A DNA stretch of 64,000 bases from Mesostigma viride (lineage: Eukaryota; Streptophyta; Mesostigmatophyceae; Mesostigmatales; Mesostigmataceae). The stretch spans positions 1,718,030 to 1,782,029 of the forward strand of contig RPFO01000406.1 in NCBI GenBank assembly GCA_009746045.1, read 5' to 3'. A program made the translations under genes and the position numbers. A model generated the notes under the pieces. That model saw only the letters and a program-made list of their open reading frames with translations. It made no database searches and was not told where the DNA came from. This document shows positions 43,262 to 54,230 of this stretch, piece after piece; the stretch's first letter is position 1; each line of letters begins with the position of its first letter.

Positions 43262-45652
43262 ATGTTAGAGATAAAGGCTAGGATAGCAAAATGGCCGAAC
43301 ATGTCGAGTGGGACGGAGGTATTGTCTCCGACTCGGACGACGATGACGATTTTGCGTACCATGACGGAGGGCTCGGTCGTGCTATACTGGCATCCCACGT
43401 GCCAAATGCTCTGCAACACCGACGTCCCCCGGCCCCCCATGTTGGTGGGGGTGGTGAAGAAGGTAGAGCAGCCTGCAGCCGATGAGGGGGGCAGCGAGCC
43501 TCACCTGGTCCTCTCTGTATACCGTGCCAGGAGCATGACCGTCGGATGCTTGGCATCAGTGGGACCCGAACAGCGCCACATGGCCTCTGCCGAGCAAGTC
43601 GTCCGCAAACTCCCACACAGTCACCATCGCAGCATCCGAGGTCATCCTCACCTATTGGATCCCGGCGAAGAAGCCCACCTCGCGCCACTTGGTGTCTTTG
43701 GATGCCAAGAAAAAGCTGTCTGCTGCGTGACTGACCGCGCTCAAGCAGGTGCCAAGGGACGCAGGTCACCCGACGGTTGACTGGCAACTAGCTTCAACTC
43801 CCAAGGGTGTGGTGCGCATGGCTGAACGTTGCTGGCAAACGATCTTGGAGCAGGTGATGGGTGGCAAGCTCTGCCTGGTAGGACAACTTGTGTGCAGCTA
43901 TGAGATTGTGCACGAGTCCGTCGGCGGCCGCACAGTGAACCGTCCTAGAAGATTCCATGGTCAAGTGGCAGCTGTGGACACGGAACATGGCAAGGTGGCT
44001 ATGTTTTGGGGTGCTCAATGGGAAGAGCTGGCAGTGACGTGTGTGGACCTCCCAGAATTGGGGAAGAAAATCTGTGGATGCCCCGGTGTGTCCGTCCCTC
44101 CTCTGCAAGCGTCTGAGATCGCCGTTGCCGAGTCCCGCTTACGTGCGGAGGTGCACGCTGCGCTGACCAGCGCAACTGCGCGCAGCTCGCCTGAGGCAGC
44201 GCGCGGCACGGCCGACACAACTAAGCGCAAGCCGCCTGCGCCTGCAGCAACCAGCACAGCCACGCGCAACCCACGTGCGGTGGCGACCAACTTGCGCGTA
44301 GCAGTGCGCGCCCTGAATGATAAGGCTGCAAGTGACTTGCGTGCGCCCGCGCGTGCGGCCACTGGCGCGGCTGCACCTGCCAACTGGCCTGCGCCTGCGC
44401 GCGCGGCTGCACCTGCCAACTCGCTTGCGCCTGCGCGCGCGGCAGCACCTGCCAATTCGCTTGCGCCTGCGCGCGCGGCAGCACCTGCCAACTCGCCTGC
44501 GCCTGCGCGCGCGGCAGCACCTGCCAACTCGCTTGCGCCTGCGCGCGCGGCAGCACCTGCCAACTCGCCTACGCCTGCGCGCGCGGCCACCTGCGCGGCT
44601 GCACCTGCCAACTCGCCTGCGCCTGCGCGCGCGGCAGCACCTGCCGACTGGCCTGCGCCTGCGCGCGCGGCAGCACCTGCCAACTCGCCTGCGCCTGCGC
44701 GCGCGGCCACCTGCGCGGCTGCACCTGCCAACTCGCTTGCGCCTGCGCGCGCGGCAGCACCTGCCGACTCGCCTACGCCTGCGCCCGCGGCCACCGGCGC
44801 GGCAGCACCTGCCAAACTCGCCTGCGCCTGCGCGCGCGGCCACTGGCGCGGCTGCACCTGCCAACTCGCCTGCGCCTGCGCGCGCGGCAGCACCTGCCGA
44901 CTCGCCTGCGCCTGCGCGCGCGGCAGCACCTGCCAACTCGCTTGCGCCTGCGCGCGCGGCAGCACCTGCCGACTCGCCTACGCCTGCGCCCGCGGCCACC
45001 GGCGCGGCAGCACCTGCCAAACTCGCCTGCGCCTGCGCGCGCGGCCACCTGCGCGGCTGCACCTGCCAACTCGCCTGCGCCTGCGCGCGCGGCAGCACCT
45101 GCCGACTCGCCTGCGCCTGCGCGCGCGGCTGCACCTGCCAACTCGCCTGCGCCTGCGCGCGCGGCAGCACCTGCCAACTGGCCTGCGCCTGCGCGCGCGG
45201 CAGCACCTGCCAACTCGCTTGCGCCTGCGCGCGCGGCAGCACCTGCCAACTCGCCTGCGCCTGCGCGCGCGGCCACCTGCGCGGCTGCACCTGCCAACTC
45301 GCTTGCGCCTGCGCGCGCGGCTGCACCTGCCAACTCGCCTACGCCCGCGCCTGCGGCCACCGGCGCGGCTGCACCTGCCAACTCGCTTGCGCCTGCGCGC
45401 GCGGCCACCGGCGCGGCAGCACCTGCCAACTCGCCTGCGCCTGCGCGCGCGGCAGCACCTGCCAACTCGCTTGCGCCTGCGCGCGCGGCCACCTGCGCGG
45501 CTGCACCTCCCGACTCGCCTGCGCCTGCGCGCGCGGCAGCCGGCGCGGCTGAAGAAGATATGTTGTCTGATTCCCGTCGTCGCCGGGCACACCGTTACAT
45601 AGTGTGTCCGGACAGTGATAGCGATGGAGCCCCGGAGGCTATGGAAACATGA
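43262..45652 (+). CDS. TIR-element gene unit 2, Ala/Pro-repeat protein, broken frames
   Basis: Coding signal starts near 43291 (an acidic SDSDDDDDF block) or 43262, changes frame twice before 43749 (introns or indels), then stays open from 43749. An ordered segment follows (CLVGQLVCSYEIVHESVGG, HGKVAMFWGAQWEELAV), then about 1.2 kb of 36-bp repeats (PANSPAPARAAA core), then a short charged C-terminus ending with the stop at 45652. Two single-base additions (gccaaactcg near 44815 and 45019) shift the frame inside the repeat. Only by correcting both does the N-terminal frame reach the terminal SDSDGAPEAMET. No family recognised. Confidence 0.55.
44340..45545. repeat. 36-bp tandem repeat, about 30 units
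   Basis: gcacctgccaactcgcctgcgcctgcgcgcgcggca units with longer variants that include ggccacctgcgcggct. A block of about 205 bases carrying the extra A has itself been duplicated (44767 and 44973). The repeat is open in all three plus-strand frames. Confidence 0.92.
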
Positions 45653-46407
45653 AGTCGCGGTTGCTACCATTGTTGCTACCAATGATTGCTATGTGTGCAC
45701 CATGGCTGCCAACATTGCTGCTTCCTTTGCTGCTTCTCCGCTGATATGCCGTGCTTTTGATTCACTCTCTGCCATGCATGCCAGTATAGTGCTGCCACCA
45801 TTGTCATGATGTAACTTGTCAACACCAATGCATGTTCTGATTCTGATGTGATTGATTATATTCCTGGCCTGCATGAGTCTGTTGAGGTTGTTTGTCGCTG
45901 CTGCGGCTGCTATGACCATTACTAGTGTGCTCATGTGAGTTTTTTGCCATGTCCATTTGCGCAGTCATGGAGCATTTCAAGGTTTGCCCGAGATTTACGA
46001 GACCCAAGTGTCAGTCATTTTCCGCGAAGCCGCGATATAATCCCTGACAGAAACTGGCAAAAACCACATGGAACATATGCAGAATCCTCCTTGATAATGT
46101 CTCATGTAGTAGATACATTCCAGCCTTTGCAATTACAATCACGTCACTAAATTTTTAAGTATGCAAAATTACAAGCTGTGAGTGCGATTGTCTCTACTCA
46201 TCATAAGATACCAGCTTGACAATCATGAATGCCCATTTGGTTACAGCATATAAGGCAACTTGTCATTATATAACACAATTATTGACTTGAAACTCCTCGA
46301 CCAATGCAAAAATTTGCCCAAACCTTCTATCAAACTATTTTGGGAAGTCCACAGCATCCAAAAAACACATTTTTCAAATTTTCATTTAGGACAGACCTGC
46401 AGCCTCC
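45653..46407. other. right subterminal region of the TIR element
   Basis: Unique AT-richer sequence after gene unit 2 with no reading frame of note; contains the 22-bp subterminal repeat at about 46383-46405. Confidence 0.5.
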
Positions 46408-46437
46408 CAAATCTGTCCTAACCCAAACAAACCACCC
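46408..46437 (-). repeat. right TIR of the 8.4-kb element
   Basis: Perfect inverted copy of 38066-38095, followed by the ATA target duplicate. Confidence 0.95.
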
Positions 46438-46440
46438 ATA

Positions 46441-46797
46441 GAGGAAGGAAACACACTACACTGCCGTGACCCAAGCCTATATGTGTTAATTCATTTAACA
46501 CACGCCGAGTGACCACACGAGGGGTAGAACGTGCATAAATGGTCACCAACGGTCCAATCATGCTCGGGCCGACCTGGCCCTCGCCTACAGATGCATGCTG
46601 GTCCACTACATTCTACCAAAGGATAAGGACCACTAATAAAGTACGCGGCGCGGCGCCCAAAGGCACCCAATGTACCACAGTACTGTTACGAGGACAATAG
46701 TGTCCCAGTTGGAACTACACGTAATCCTAGGAACAACCGAGGCAAAGCCGACCTAATTTACGTCCGTAACTACAACGAATTGTTACGCGACGTAACA
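46441..46797 (-). repeat. chromovirus 3' LTR, proximal (U3) part
   Basis: In element orientation begins TGTTACGTCGCG at 46797, giving 9-bp inverted LTR ends with GACGTAACA at 37876. The part 46441-46498 matches the 5' LTR at 59639-59696. Confidence 0.88.
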
Positions 46798-46811
46798 CCT
46801 CCCCCCCCACA
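46798..46811 (-). promoter_or_regulatory. polypurine tract of the chromovirus
   Basis: Minus-strand gtggggggggagg immediately before the LTR start, the expected position and composition for plus-strand priming. Confidence 0.85.
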
Positions 46812-47166
46812 AAGGTAGGGAGCCCTCTCCCTACGCGCAGGGAGGAAACCAAAGGGGTAGGAAACCTAATGCACCCAGCACACACCAACACAATCGACAG
46901 GCCATCCAAGATACAAAGCACCAATAGTTAACTCGGTCTCCACCACCACGCCGGGAGGTGTAGGGTTAGCCAGCACCAAGCCTGGTGGTAGGTTCCCCTA
47001 ACTGCCTGGAACGGAGTCCTTGCCGGGGGGGACGGCACTGGGCAGGACACACAGAGTAAACAAATCAGTACCAAGGACCAGAACAGCCAATCAACTGGCC
47101 AGAATATGAGGGCGACTCTATATACCGGAGGGACAACACCCTCAGGTCGGGCCTAAGGCCCTCTAT

Positions 47167-49490
47167 CTAGTTACCATCAGTCTGGTAAGTGCCACGCGAG
47201 GCCAGCAGAACATCCAGATATGCCTGATAGTGGGCCACATCATCGGCATTGTCATGCCTATCTACAGTGAGGAAAACATCGGCCCACACGCCATCAGGGA
47301 AAAGGCCCAGGAAGGCCCAGTAATACCTATGCTGCGTCAGAACGACCTGGCCACGGGCCCAGTCCAGGAAACCACAGGCAAAGAGACGAAGGAAAGGCTC
47401 TACCGCGATCAAACAGAGAGCCCGCAGGAGTAGGCGATGGTACCGGATCCGAGGGCGCAAACCCGTCGGTAAGAACAGATCTACCAGGGGCTCCACGTTA
47501 GACGGCCACAACCGGATGTGCCGAACCTCACGGGAGCGCCACCGACGAGCACACTGTCGCGATCCGAACGTCTCTAGGTAGTCGCTGGCCCGAGGAGGAG
47601 GATGGCCACGGGAGTCCAGACCCTGGCCCGGGATGGGCGCTGGACGACGGGCATCCCACTCCATGCAGGATGGGCTGGAGAACCGTGCTGTACGTAGCAC
47701 CCGGCACCGCAGGAAACTCTACCGTAAGGGCATCTGAGGCCATAATGCCCAGAGGCGGAGGGTAAGCCCACTGGAACCCACCGTAGGTGTCCAAGTCATT
47801 GTGACGCCTAGCCCAGCGATACAGAACGCGCCGAACCAGGATCTCGCCCTGGAACACCGGATCAGCTACAATAACCATATCGAAAGGAGGCCGATCAGTC
47901 TCAATGGGTAGGCCACGGTCCCGCGGCGCCCGACACACCTGGGAGAACCCGTAGGACATGGGCGAAATGGCAAGCTCGGCGGAGGCGCGCGGCAGGTCAC
48001 ACTGTCGGCAGGCGAGCGCAGACATACCGTACCCAAGGACAGGCGTGTCGCGCGACTCCGGAGTCGCATGCACCACTGAAGGGGCCCGATCCCGATCGCC
48101 CTCAGACAACTCCCGGAGGGAATCAGCAGCGCGGGTGGCGCGAGGATCAGAGCCGCTGGACCGAACAACCGCAGCCAAAGACCGCGGGGCCGAAGGGACA
48201 GGGGCCGAAGCAGGGGTAGGAACCGGCGCAGACGCAGACGGCGCCGGTACAACAGGGGGTCGCGCCGGACCCGCTGCCGGAGGGGGTCGCGACGGCCCGC
48301 CACCGCAGCTGGCGCTCCGGTCTCCGGTGGCGGAGCACCCCCAGGCCACATGTTGAAAACAGGGCCCGTAGGGACAGGCAATCCGGCATACGACTGGTTA
48401 CCATCTAAGCTCCAGTCGGGCACCGGAATCCTCTGCGGAGGACCGCCCTCCCAAAGCCTGGGAAGACCGCCCGGGTCGCTGAAGAAACCCCGCGAGGCGG
48501 CGCTGGCGCGGTGGGCGGCCCGGAAGCGACGGCGGTGGGCGCGGCCGCTGGGGCGGAGGGCTCGCGCAGAGGCGCAGGTAAGTCAGTAGCAGGCGCAGGG
48601 GCAGCCGAAGGCGTAGGAGCCGCAGCAACAGAAGAAACCGCAGCTACCGAGGGCTCGCACAGCGCCGGCGGACCCGTAGGCGCCGAGGCGACCAAAGGGG
48701 AAGGGGCACAGATACAACAGACACCCCACCTGGCGTGGCTGGAGCGTGCGCCTGGGCCGCCATGAAGGCCCCGAAGGCCGCGGTCAGGGACTGGATCTGT
48801 GCCTGCATCGCAGAAACTGTCGCCGAAAGAGGATCAGGCTCACGATCGAGCCCAAAGGGGTAGGCTCCACCGACGCGCGCCGGGCCGACCGTGGTGAAGA
48901 CGGGACAGGGGAAGGAGCCGACACTGAGGAGGAGGACGCTACAGGGGAGGCCGAATACTCTGGCGTGTACTGTGCCTCGACTGGTGCGTCCGTAGGGGTA
49001 GGGTCGCCAAATGCTACGTCCGCTGTCTGGTCCGCGATCTCCATGAACTCAACCGCCCGTAGGAGGTCACAGGGGTTGTCATCTATATCTGCCTCGCCCT
49101 CGCCCGGAAGCCAGGGGAACACCTCCCGTAGGCAAGCGCGACCCACAGGGGTAGACAGGTAGGAAAACACCCGGGGGCACTGAAGGACCGCGGCTATCTG
49201 CCCTAAGGCTGGGCAGCGGGAGCCACATCCTAAAAGGCAATGCCCGGCATCGTCGAATCCATGCACAACTAGCTGTTGCGGATCATCAGGGGCCGGGCCG
49301 AACCACTCGACCCCAAAGAGGGCAGCCCTGACTAAAGTCGCATGCTGAGCCTGGAGGGCAGACTGAATGGTGCCACCCGGATGACTGGACCGTGACACCC
49401 AGCGGCCCGGAAGGGCTCGAAGTAGAGCTCTGGGTCCGGTGGTGGAGGGGAAGGTGGCCGGCTCTCCGACGGAGGGGTAGGATCAGCCAT
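47167..49490 (-). pseudogene. chromovirus third ORF (downstream of integrase), frameshifted
   Basis: Starts at an ATG at 49490, about 75 bases after the integrase stop, and ends at the stop near 47167. The coding signal moves between frames (breaks near 49390 and others), so it is decayed. Visible features: Pro/Ser-rich start, a LVVHGFDDAGHCLLGCG block with Cys residues, VFPWLPGEGEAD, a long Pro/Ala/Ser-rich middle, and an ordered C-terminus rich in Trp and Tyr (HRYYWAFLGLFPDGVW). There is no transmembrane or envelope-like pattern. An ORF with a similar layout lies at 35653-37875. Function unknown. Confidence 0.6.
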
Positions 49491-49566
49491 GATGGCTGCG
49501 GAGGGGAGGGGACAACCAACCACCCACCAACAGCAGAAATACGATAAGGGAGGGGCAGGTTGCCAG

Positions 49567-50370
49567 CTAGAGCTGGTGTAGGGTTTTGTAGTCCTGCAAC
49601 AAACGGCTACAACCATCTAACTCACTCTCCGTGTACCATACTTTATCTACCTCACTACGAGCATACATCCATTTCACCTTATACTGGCGCTGGGTACCGC
49701 GGCCCTTTTTGATATCTCTATGGGCCACGATACTCTCTACCTCGTCTTCTACCTCCCCAGTGTCAGGGTTATGCTCTAAAGGGGCAGGAGCTAGTTCTCT
49801 ACCAGCGAACGTGCTTTGGTGATAAAGCTTCAGCTGGCTTCTATGGAAGGTGTTAGAATGTGTCTGCCAAGAGGTAGGGATATCGATTTTATATAAGAAA
49901 TTGCCTACTCTAGACAACACACGGAAGGGTCCTAAGAAGGCGGGCCTAAGTTTCACCTTAAGTTCTGCTTCGAACTTGTGAGCAAAACGGCCAACACGGG
50001 GGCCTTCTACTAATACTAGATCTCCTATATCTATTTCAGGCGCTCTTCTATCTAAGGAGGCACGCAACCTAGCAAGGTACTTAGCCTGAGCCTTTTGGTA
50101 CCCTGAAATCGCGTGATCATGTGCATTTTTCATTTTATCTAGCAAGGCCTGTACACCTTCTACAGTATCCCGGGACACATCGTCCCTGTCCCGTAGAGGA
50201 CTAGCTAAGAGAGAGGTAGGAGTAAGAGGCTGTCTACCAGTATCTAGGAAGAAAGGCGTATAGCCATGCGCAGCCTGGGGGCAATTGTTAAGGGAGAACT
50301 CTACCAAGCATAAATAATCCTCCCAATCACTCCCCGAGCCATTAACATAGTGCCTAAGCGCTTCTTCCAC
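49567..50370 (-). CDS. chromovirus integrase C-terminal part with chromodomain
   Basis: Continues the integrase after a one-base frameshift at about 50370. Contains the FSLNN and HGYTPF segments of the core end, the GDLVLV and FLGPFRVL segments of the C-terminal domain, and a chromodomain (about residues 205-260: ESIVAHRDIKKG, QYKVKW, VWYTESEL). Chromodomains on integrase define chromoviruses and direct insertion toward modified histones. Ends at the taa at 49567. Confidence 0.9.
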   Translation of the reverse strand: MEEALRHYVNGSGSDWEDYLCLVEFSLNNCPQAAHGYTPFFLDTGRQPLTPTSLLASPLRDRDDVSRDTVEGVQALLDKMKNAHDHAISGYQKAQAKYLARLRASLDRRAPEIDIGDLVLVEGPRVGRFAHKFEAELKVKLRPAFLGPFRVLSRVGNFLYKIDIPTSWQTHSNTFHRSQLKLYHQSTFAGRELAPAPLEHNPDTGEVEDEVESIVAHRDIKKGRGTQRQYKVKWMYARSEVDKVWYTESELDGCSRLLQDYKTLHQL

Positions 50371-50960
50371 TACCTATTAAGACGCTCTACTAGATGAGAG
50401 GAGGAGGAGTGATAGGCAGTACCAAACGTAACCTTGGTACCGATGGCAGCGAAAAACTGCTGCCAAAAGTCAAAGGTAAATAGCTTATCTTTATCACTAA
50501 TAAACTGCCTACTCAAACCATGATATCTGTAAACGTTATTAAGGTATAGGCGTGCGCAATCGCGTGCGGTGAGTTCTAAAGGACACGGCACGAGATGACA
50601 CATACGAGTAAAACGATCTACGAAAACAAGGATCTGGGCGTTACCTCTATCATTCTTCCTAAAAGGTCCTACAAAATCCATCATGATGGAGTCCCACGGC
50701 ATGATGGGATCAGGTAGGGTCCTAGGTTCTGCTATCTGTCCTACATTATTGGGTTTCATCTCCTGGCAAGATTGACAGGTTCTAACATACTCATCTACAT
50801 CCTTTAAAAGGGAAGGCCAGTAGTAAGAGCGGGCTACTAGGTCCCGTACCCGTTTACCACCCTGATGAGCAGCTAAGTCATGCAACTCAAAGAGCAAGGA
50901 GGAGCGACAGATAGGAGGGACATACAGGCGCCATTGAGGGGGAGAATCTGCTATTTGCAC
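50371..50960 (-). CDS. chromovirus integrase, zinc-binding and catalytic core
   Basis: Zinc-binding region with His residues (HDLAAH) and Cys-x2-Cys (CQSC), then the DDE core: MMDFVGPF, ISDKDKLF and HLVERLNR carry the three acidic residues. A one-base indel right after VERLNR creates a stop. The upstream 240 bases to RNase H are also out of frame. Confidence 0.9.
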
Positions 50961-51200
50961 ATATAAAAACCCACCGACAAATTTACAAGGGTGCTTGCCT
51001 AATTGTTGGGGATGGGCTGCAATGGCAGCTAAAGCTTCCGGCTCAGTGGCCGTAAATCTACTAATAAGGCGTTCAATCAGAGGTAGGCATCGCTACAGAG
51101 GTATCCAGAACAGGTTTAAAGAGGTCTCCTACCGCCTTGCCAAAGAGAAGGGGAGGTCCTAGAGGGACTATGTTATCATAAGACTTTCCTGACCTAGTCG

Positions 51201-51928
51201 CTATATGGCTAAGCGGTATAGAAATTTTATTTTTCCCCTCCCCCCCACCGAGGCCACAGGAAGGGCCTCACACGGGAGAGAGAGTCCTACGTGAGAAAGA
51301 AGATCAGGCATGCGAACAGCTGTATGAAAGAGGTAGGCATAGGATTCATCATCAGGTAGTTCACCATAAGGGGTTACACCCATAGTAGTAGGAACTAGAG
51401 TAGTATTGAGAACATCAAGGTCCTCGAAAAAGGAGTAATCTGCGCGACGGGAGAGTGCATCTGGTACTATGTTATCTACACCCTTAACATACTGAAGTTT
51501 AAAAGGGGAAAACTGTGCTAAAAACTCCATCCAGCGCGCTTGACGAGGGGTAAGGTTGGGTTGTGAGAGCAGATGGGTAAGGGGACGGTGATCCGTCTGG
51601 ATAACTAATCTATAAGGATCTATCTCACAGGGTTCATTCAGACAAACATCACATTGAGCACCTTTAAGAAAGTGCTGCCACGCGTGGCAACAATACACCA
51701 CAGCTAAAAGTTCCTGCTGGTGTACTGGATAGTTACGCTCCGCAGGGAGCATTGTCCTAGAGATATACTCAATTGGCTGTAAGCCCTGACCCTGATCCTG
51801 GAGAAGGACGCCCCCTATAGCTACCTTACTAGCGTCTGTAGCTACCACAAAGGGTTGGGTAGTATCCGGTAGGATGAGTACGGGAGGAGAGAGGAGTAGG
51901 GATTTTAGACACTGAAAAGCCGACTGAC
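51201..51928 (-). CDS. chromovirus RNase H domain (end of RT)
   Basis: FVVATDASKVAIGGVL, ISRTMLPAERNYPVHQQELLAVVY and VIQTDHRPL give the RNase H acidic residues; WMEFLAQF and DALSRR follow. It was continuous with the RT until the copia-type insertion: the tga/ctg reading at 51924 resumes at 54726. Confidence 0.92.
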
Positions 51929-52418
51929 TGTCAGAATTCCAGACTGGTGGCAAGGCTTAAAGATCGAATGTATATTGCTTTACTGATTTATATTCATTGA
52001 CTTTGTACCCAGGACCAAACCGGTGCATTGTGCCGCCGCCATATAACCTGTTGGTCGGCAAGCACTTGACACACGTTGACACAATGTGGAGTCGATTGAC
52101 CCACGGTTGACACAAGACTTGACGCATTAATAACGACCGCAAACACACATGGATAACATGGGGCGCCAAGGCGCCGATACACGGTACAAATATCGAATAC
52201 ATGGAAATTAATGCTGTCGACTAATTGTCCCGCCGGCTGAACTGCCGACCGGAACACTATATCCGTTGCATTCCTTGGCCAAATACGGCGGGACCAAGTT
52301 CTATAGAAAGGTTACAACTAGGCTGATATGGTAGTAAGGTTGCATAAAGTTCCGGCATACCCGAAACTGGCCACACTCAATAAGAAGACTGTCAGGCATA
52401 TTGGGGCACATCCTGACA
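51929..52418 (-). repeat. copia-type 3' LTR
   Basis: 490 bp, TGTCAG...CTGACA. Next to it at 52419-52426 is a minus-strand G-rich PPT (gcaaggggg). Confidence 0.95.
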
Positions 52419-52557
52419 CCCCCTTGCATACAATGTGCCTGTTCCCCCCTTGCTCAGAGAGACCTATAGCTAGTGAGGGTATAGCCGGGTACACTGCCCT
52501 GGCACCCCCCTTACACGGCTATCTGGGTGGTACTGAGAGGAGACTTGATGACTGTAG

Positions 52558-52787
52558 CCCCCAGGTGTCCCTGGGAGTGCGCCACAGTGGCTGTAGCTTG
52601 GAGAATGCCGGTGACCTTAGAAAACCTCCTGGAGCCCCCAGGTGTCCCTGGGAGTGCGCCACAGAAGAAAAACAAAAAACACTGGTGAACTGGTTGTCGT
52701 TGCTGCTGTTGCTGGGCAATGCTGGAAAATGCTGGAATCTTTGAAAGACACCGGTGGCCCCCAGGTGTCCCTGGGAGTGCGCCACAG
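52558..52787. repeat. 30-bp direct repeat, three copies
   Basis: cccccaggtgtccctgggag...gcgccacag occurs at about 52558, 52635 and 52758 in the 3' part of the copia-type element, at uneven spacing (77 and 123 bases). Confidence 0.9.
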
Positions 52788-53060
52788 GAGGAAATAACAC
52801 AGGTTGACTGGTTGATGCTGGTACTGCAGTACTGGTCACTGCTGGCTGCTGGCATGGAGACCTGTCGCCTGTCACGTCTGGCAGGGCGGGCTACTAGCCG
52901 CTAGCGATGCAGGAGGGCCAGAGGACGGGTTGGGGGGGCTGGCTGCTGTCGCCTGCTGCAGTGCAGGTTGAGAAGCTCCAGGGCCCACGTCTGGTGCTAG
53001 CTGGGCCCAGCTGGCTGCTACCCCTTGTTCCCTGTCCCGGGGTGGGGCTGGATGAGGCGT

Positions 53061-53951
53061 TTAGAAGCAGAAACCGGGGGGGAGGTCGGGGGCCTCCTGG
53101 GAGGTCGCCGGGGTGTCGGTGGTGTGGTGGACGGCGGGCCCGCCGGTGTTGCCGCGAGTGTTGCGCAGGTGGGGATACTTCCACCAGCAGGTCGGCTCCT
53201 GGTGGGAGGTGCGACCGCAGTGGGTGCAGCTGGGCCGCTGGGCCCCGCCATTGTGACCGCCACGCCCCCTGCCACGGCCGGTTCCACGGCCACCGCGTCC
53301 AGAGTGGGAGGTATGATACACCCCGGTGGCCTCCGCGGAATCTTTGTCACCGTGCACGAGGTCCCATGCCTTAAGAAGTGCCGCCTTAGTTTCCTGTAGG
53401 GTGATACCGTCCCCGAGGTTTAATTGTGCAAGGGACGGAAGCAAATCCTCGGTCACGCCGGCGAGCAGATTTTCGGCCAGATCCTCGGGTGCCATTTTGG
53501 CGCCGGTGGCAATCAGGTCGTTATAAGTTAATTCCCCGTCGGTTATATATTGCCGCATTGTGACGCCGTGTTCCAGCTTCATTCGATTGAGCTTGCGGCG
53601 TAGTGCTCGCCGGTTGCTCATCTGCAGTTTGAGATGCTCATATTCTTCACAGATGCGATGATATGCCACGCTGCCAGTTTTCTGAGTAACACTGTTTGCC
53701 ACTTTGAGTGCCGGGCCGATGAGGCACTGACAAAGGGCCGCAAAAAGAATCAGGTCGCGTTCCTCATTGACCTCGGTGCCAAGCAGGACAGACAGCATCC
53801 CGAATGCTGTCACTACGGCCAGAAAAGGAATCTTCGTGTTATCCCACTTTACTGGGTCGAGGCCGTCGAACTGTGTAATATTTTTGCAGGCCTGTAAGAT
53901 GTTTAGATCTTTCGTCGCTTTCGTAGCTGCTGCTGTCGCGGCTGCGGACAT
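53061..53951 (-). CDS. copia-type Gag
   Basis: 296 codons, start at 53951. N-terminal Ala-rich start and an FDGLDPVKWDNTKIPFLAVV region, helical UBN2/gag-type middle (LRRKLNRMKLEHGVTMRQYI), a Gly/Arg-rich segment and one CCHC zinc knuckle (CTHCGRTSHQEPTC, about residues 238-251). The frame ends with LPPGFCF and no protease follows. The intact frame agrees with a young insertion. Confidence 0.88.
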   Translation of the reverse strand: MSAAATAAATKATKDLNILQACKNITQFDGLDPVKWDNTKIPFLAVVTAFGMLSVLLGTEVNEERDLILFAALCQCLIGPALKVANSVTQKTGSVAYHRICEEYEHLKLQMSNRRALRRKLNRMKLEHGVTMRQYITDGELTYNDLIATGAKMAPEDLAENLLAGVTEDLLPSLAQLNLGDGITLQETKAALLKAWDLVHGDKDSAEATGVYHTSHSGRGGRGTGRGRGRGGHNGGAQRPSCTHCGRTSHQEPTCWWKYPHLRNTRGNTGGPAVHHTTDTPATSQEAPDLPPGFCF

Positions 53952-54217
53952 GATTGTCTCGGCAAGGTTAAAAACTGGTCACAACCGAGAAAAACCGGAG
54001 ACGCTCAATCCGTAATGGTAAAGATTAATATTAATAGGCGACGATGGTTGAGAACAGCGAATACGAGATAGAGACCATCGTCCAAATACTCAAGTTCTTG
54101 AATTTCGATACAGGGAAGCCCTTCAAGGATATGCACGACTGGCATAAAGTGCCGTCGGATACAGGGAGTCAATTTGCCCGATAAATGGGACCAGTTGTAG
54201 CAATTTAGTTGGCCACC

Positions 54218-54230
54218 CCGCTCGATACCA
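54218..54230 (-). promoter_or_regulatory. primer-binding site of the copia-type element
   Basis: Minus-strand TGGTATCGAGCGG directly abuts the 5' LTR. TGGTATC at this place is the usual complement of initiator tRNA-Met. Confidence 0.85.

Larger units (their letters stand above)
38066..46437. mobile_element. 8372-bp TIR element of unrecognised family
   Basis: Bounded by a perfect 30-bp terminal inverted repeat, starting GGGTGGTTTG at 38066-38095 and mirrored at 46408-46437. It is flanked by ATA on both sides (38063-38065, 46438-46440). The uninterrupted target is visible in the other LTR (ggaatagagg at 59633-59642), which proves insertion and the 3-bp duplication. Just inside both ends lies a 22-bp sequence in direct orientation (atttaggacag(t/a)cctgcagcc). 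The cargo is two divergent gene units, a palindromic array between them and a 7-bp satellite near the left end. No DDE, tyrosine or other transposase motif was recognised, so it is either a new family or non-autonomous. Confidence 0.9.

Noticed and set aside
43794-45682. Minus-strand Ala/Gln/Arg-rich frames of 230-395 codons
   Set aside because: Antisense of the 36-bp repeat. The non-repetitive flanks are coherent only on the plus strand.
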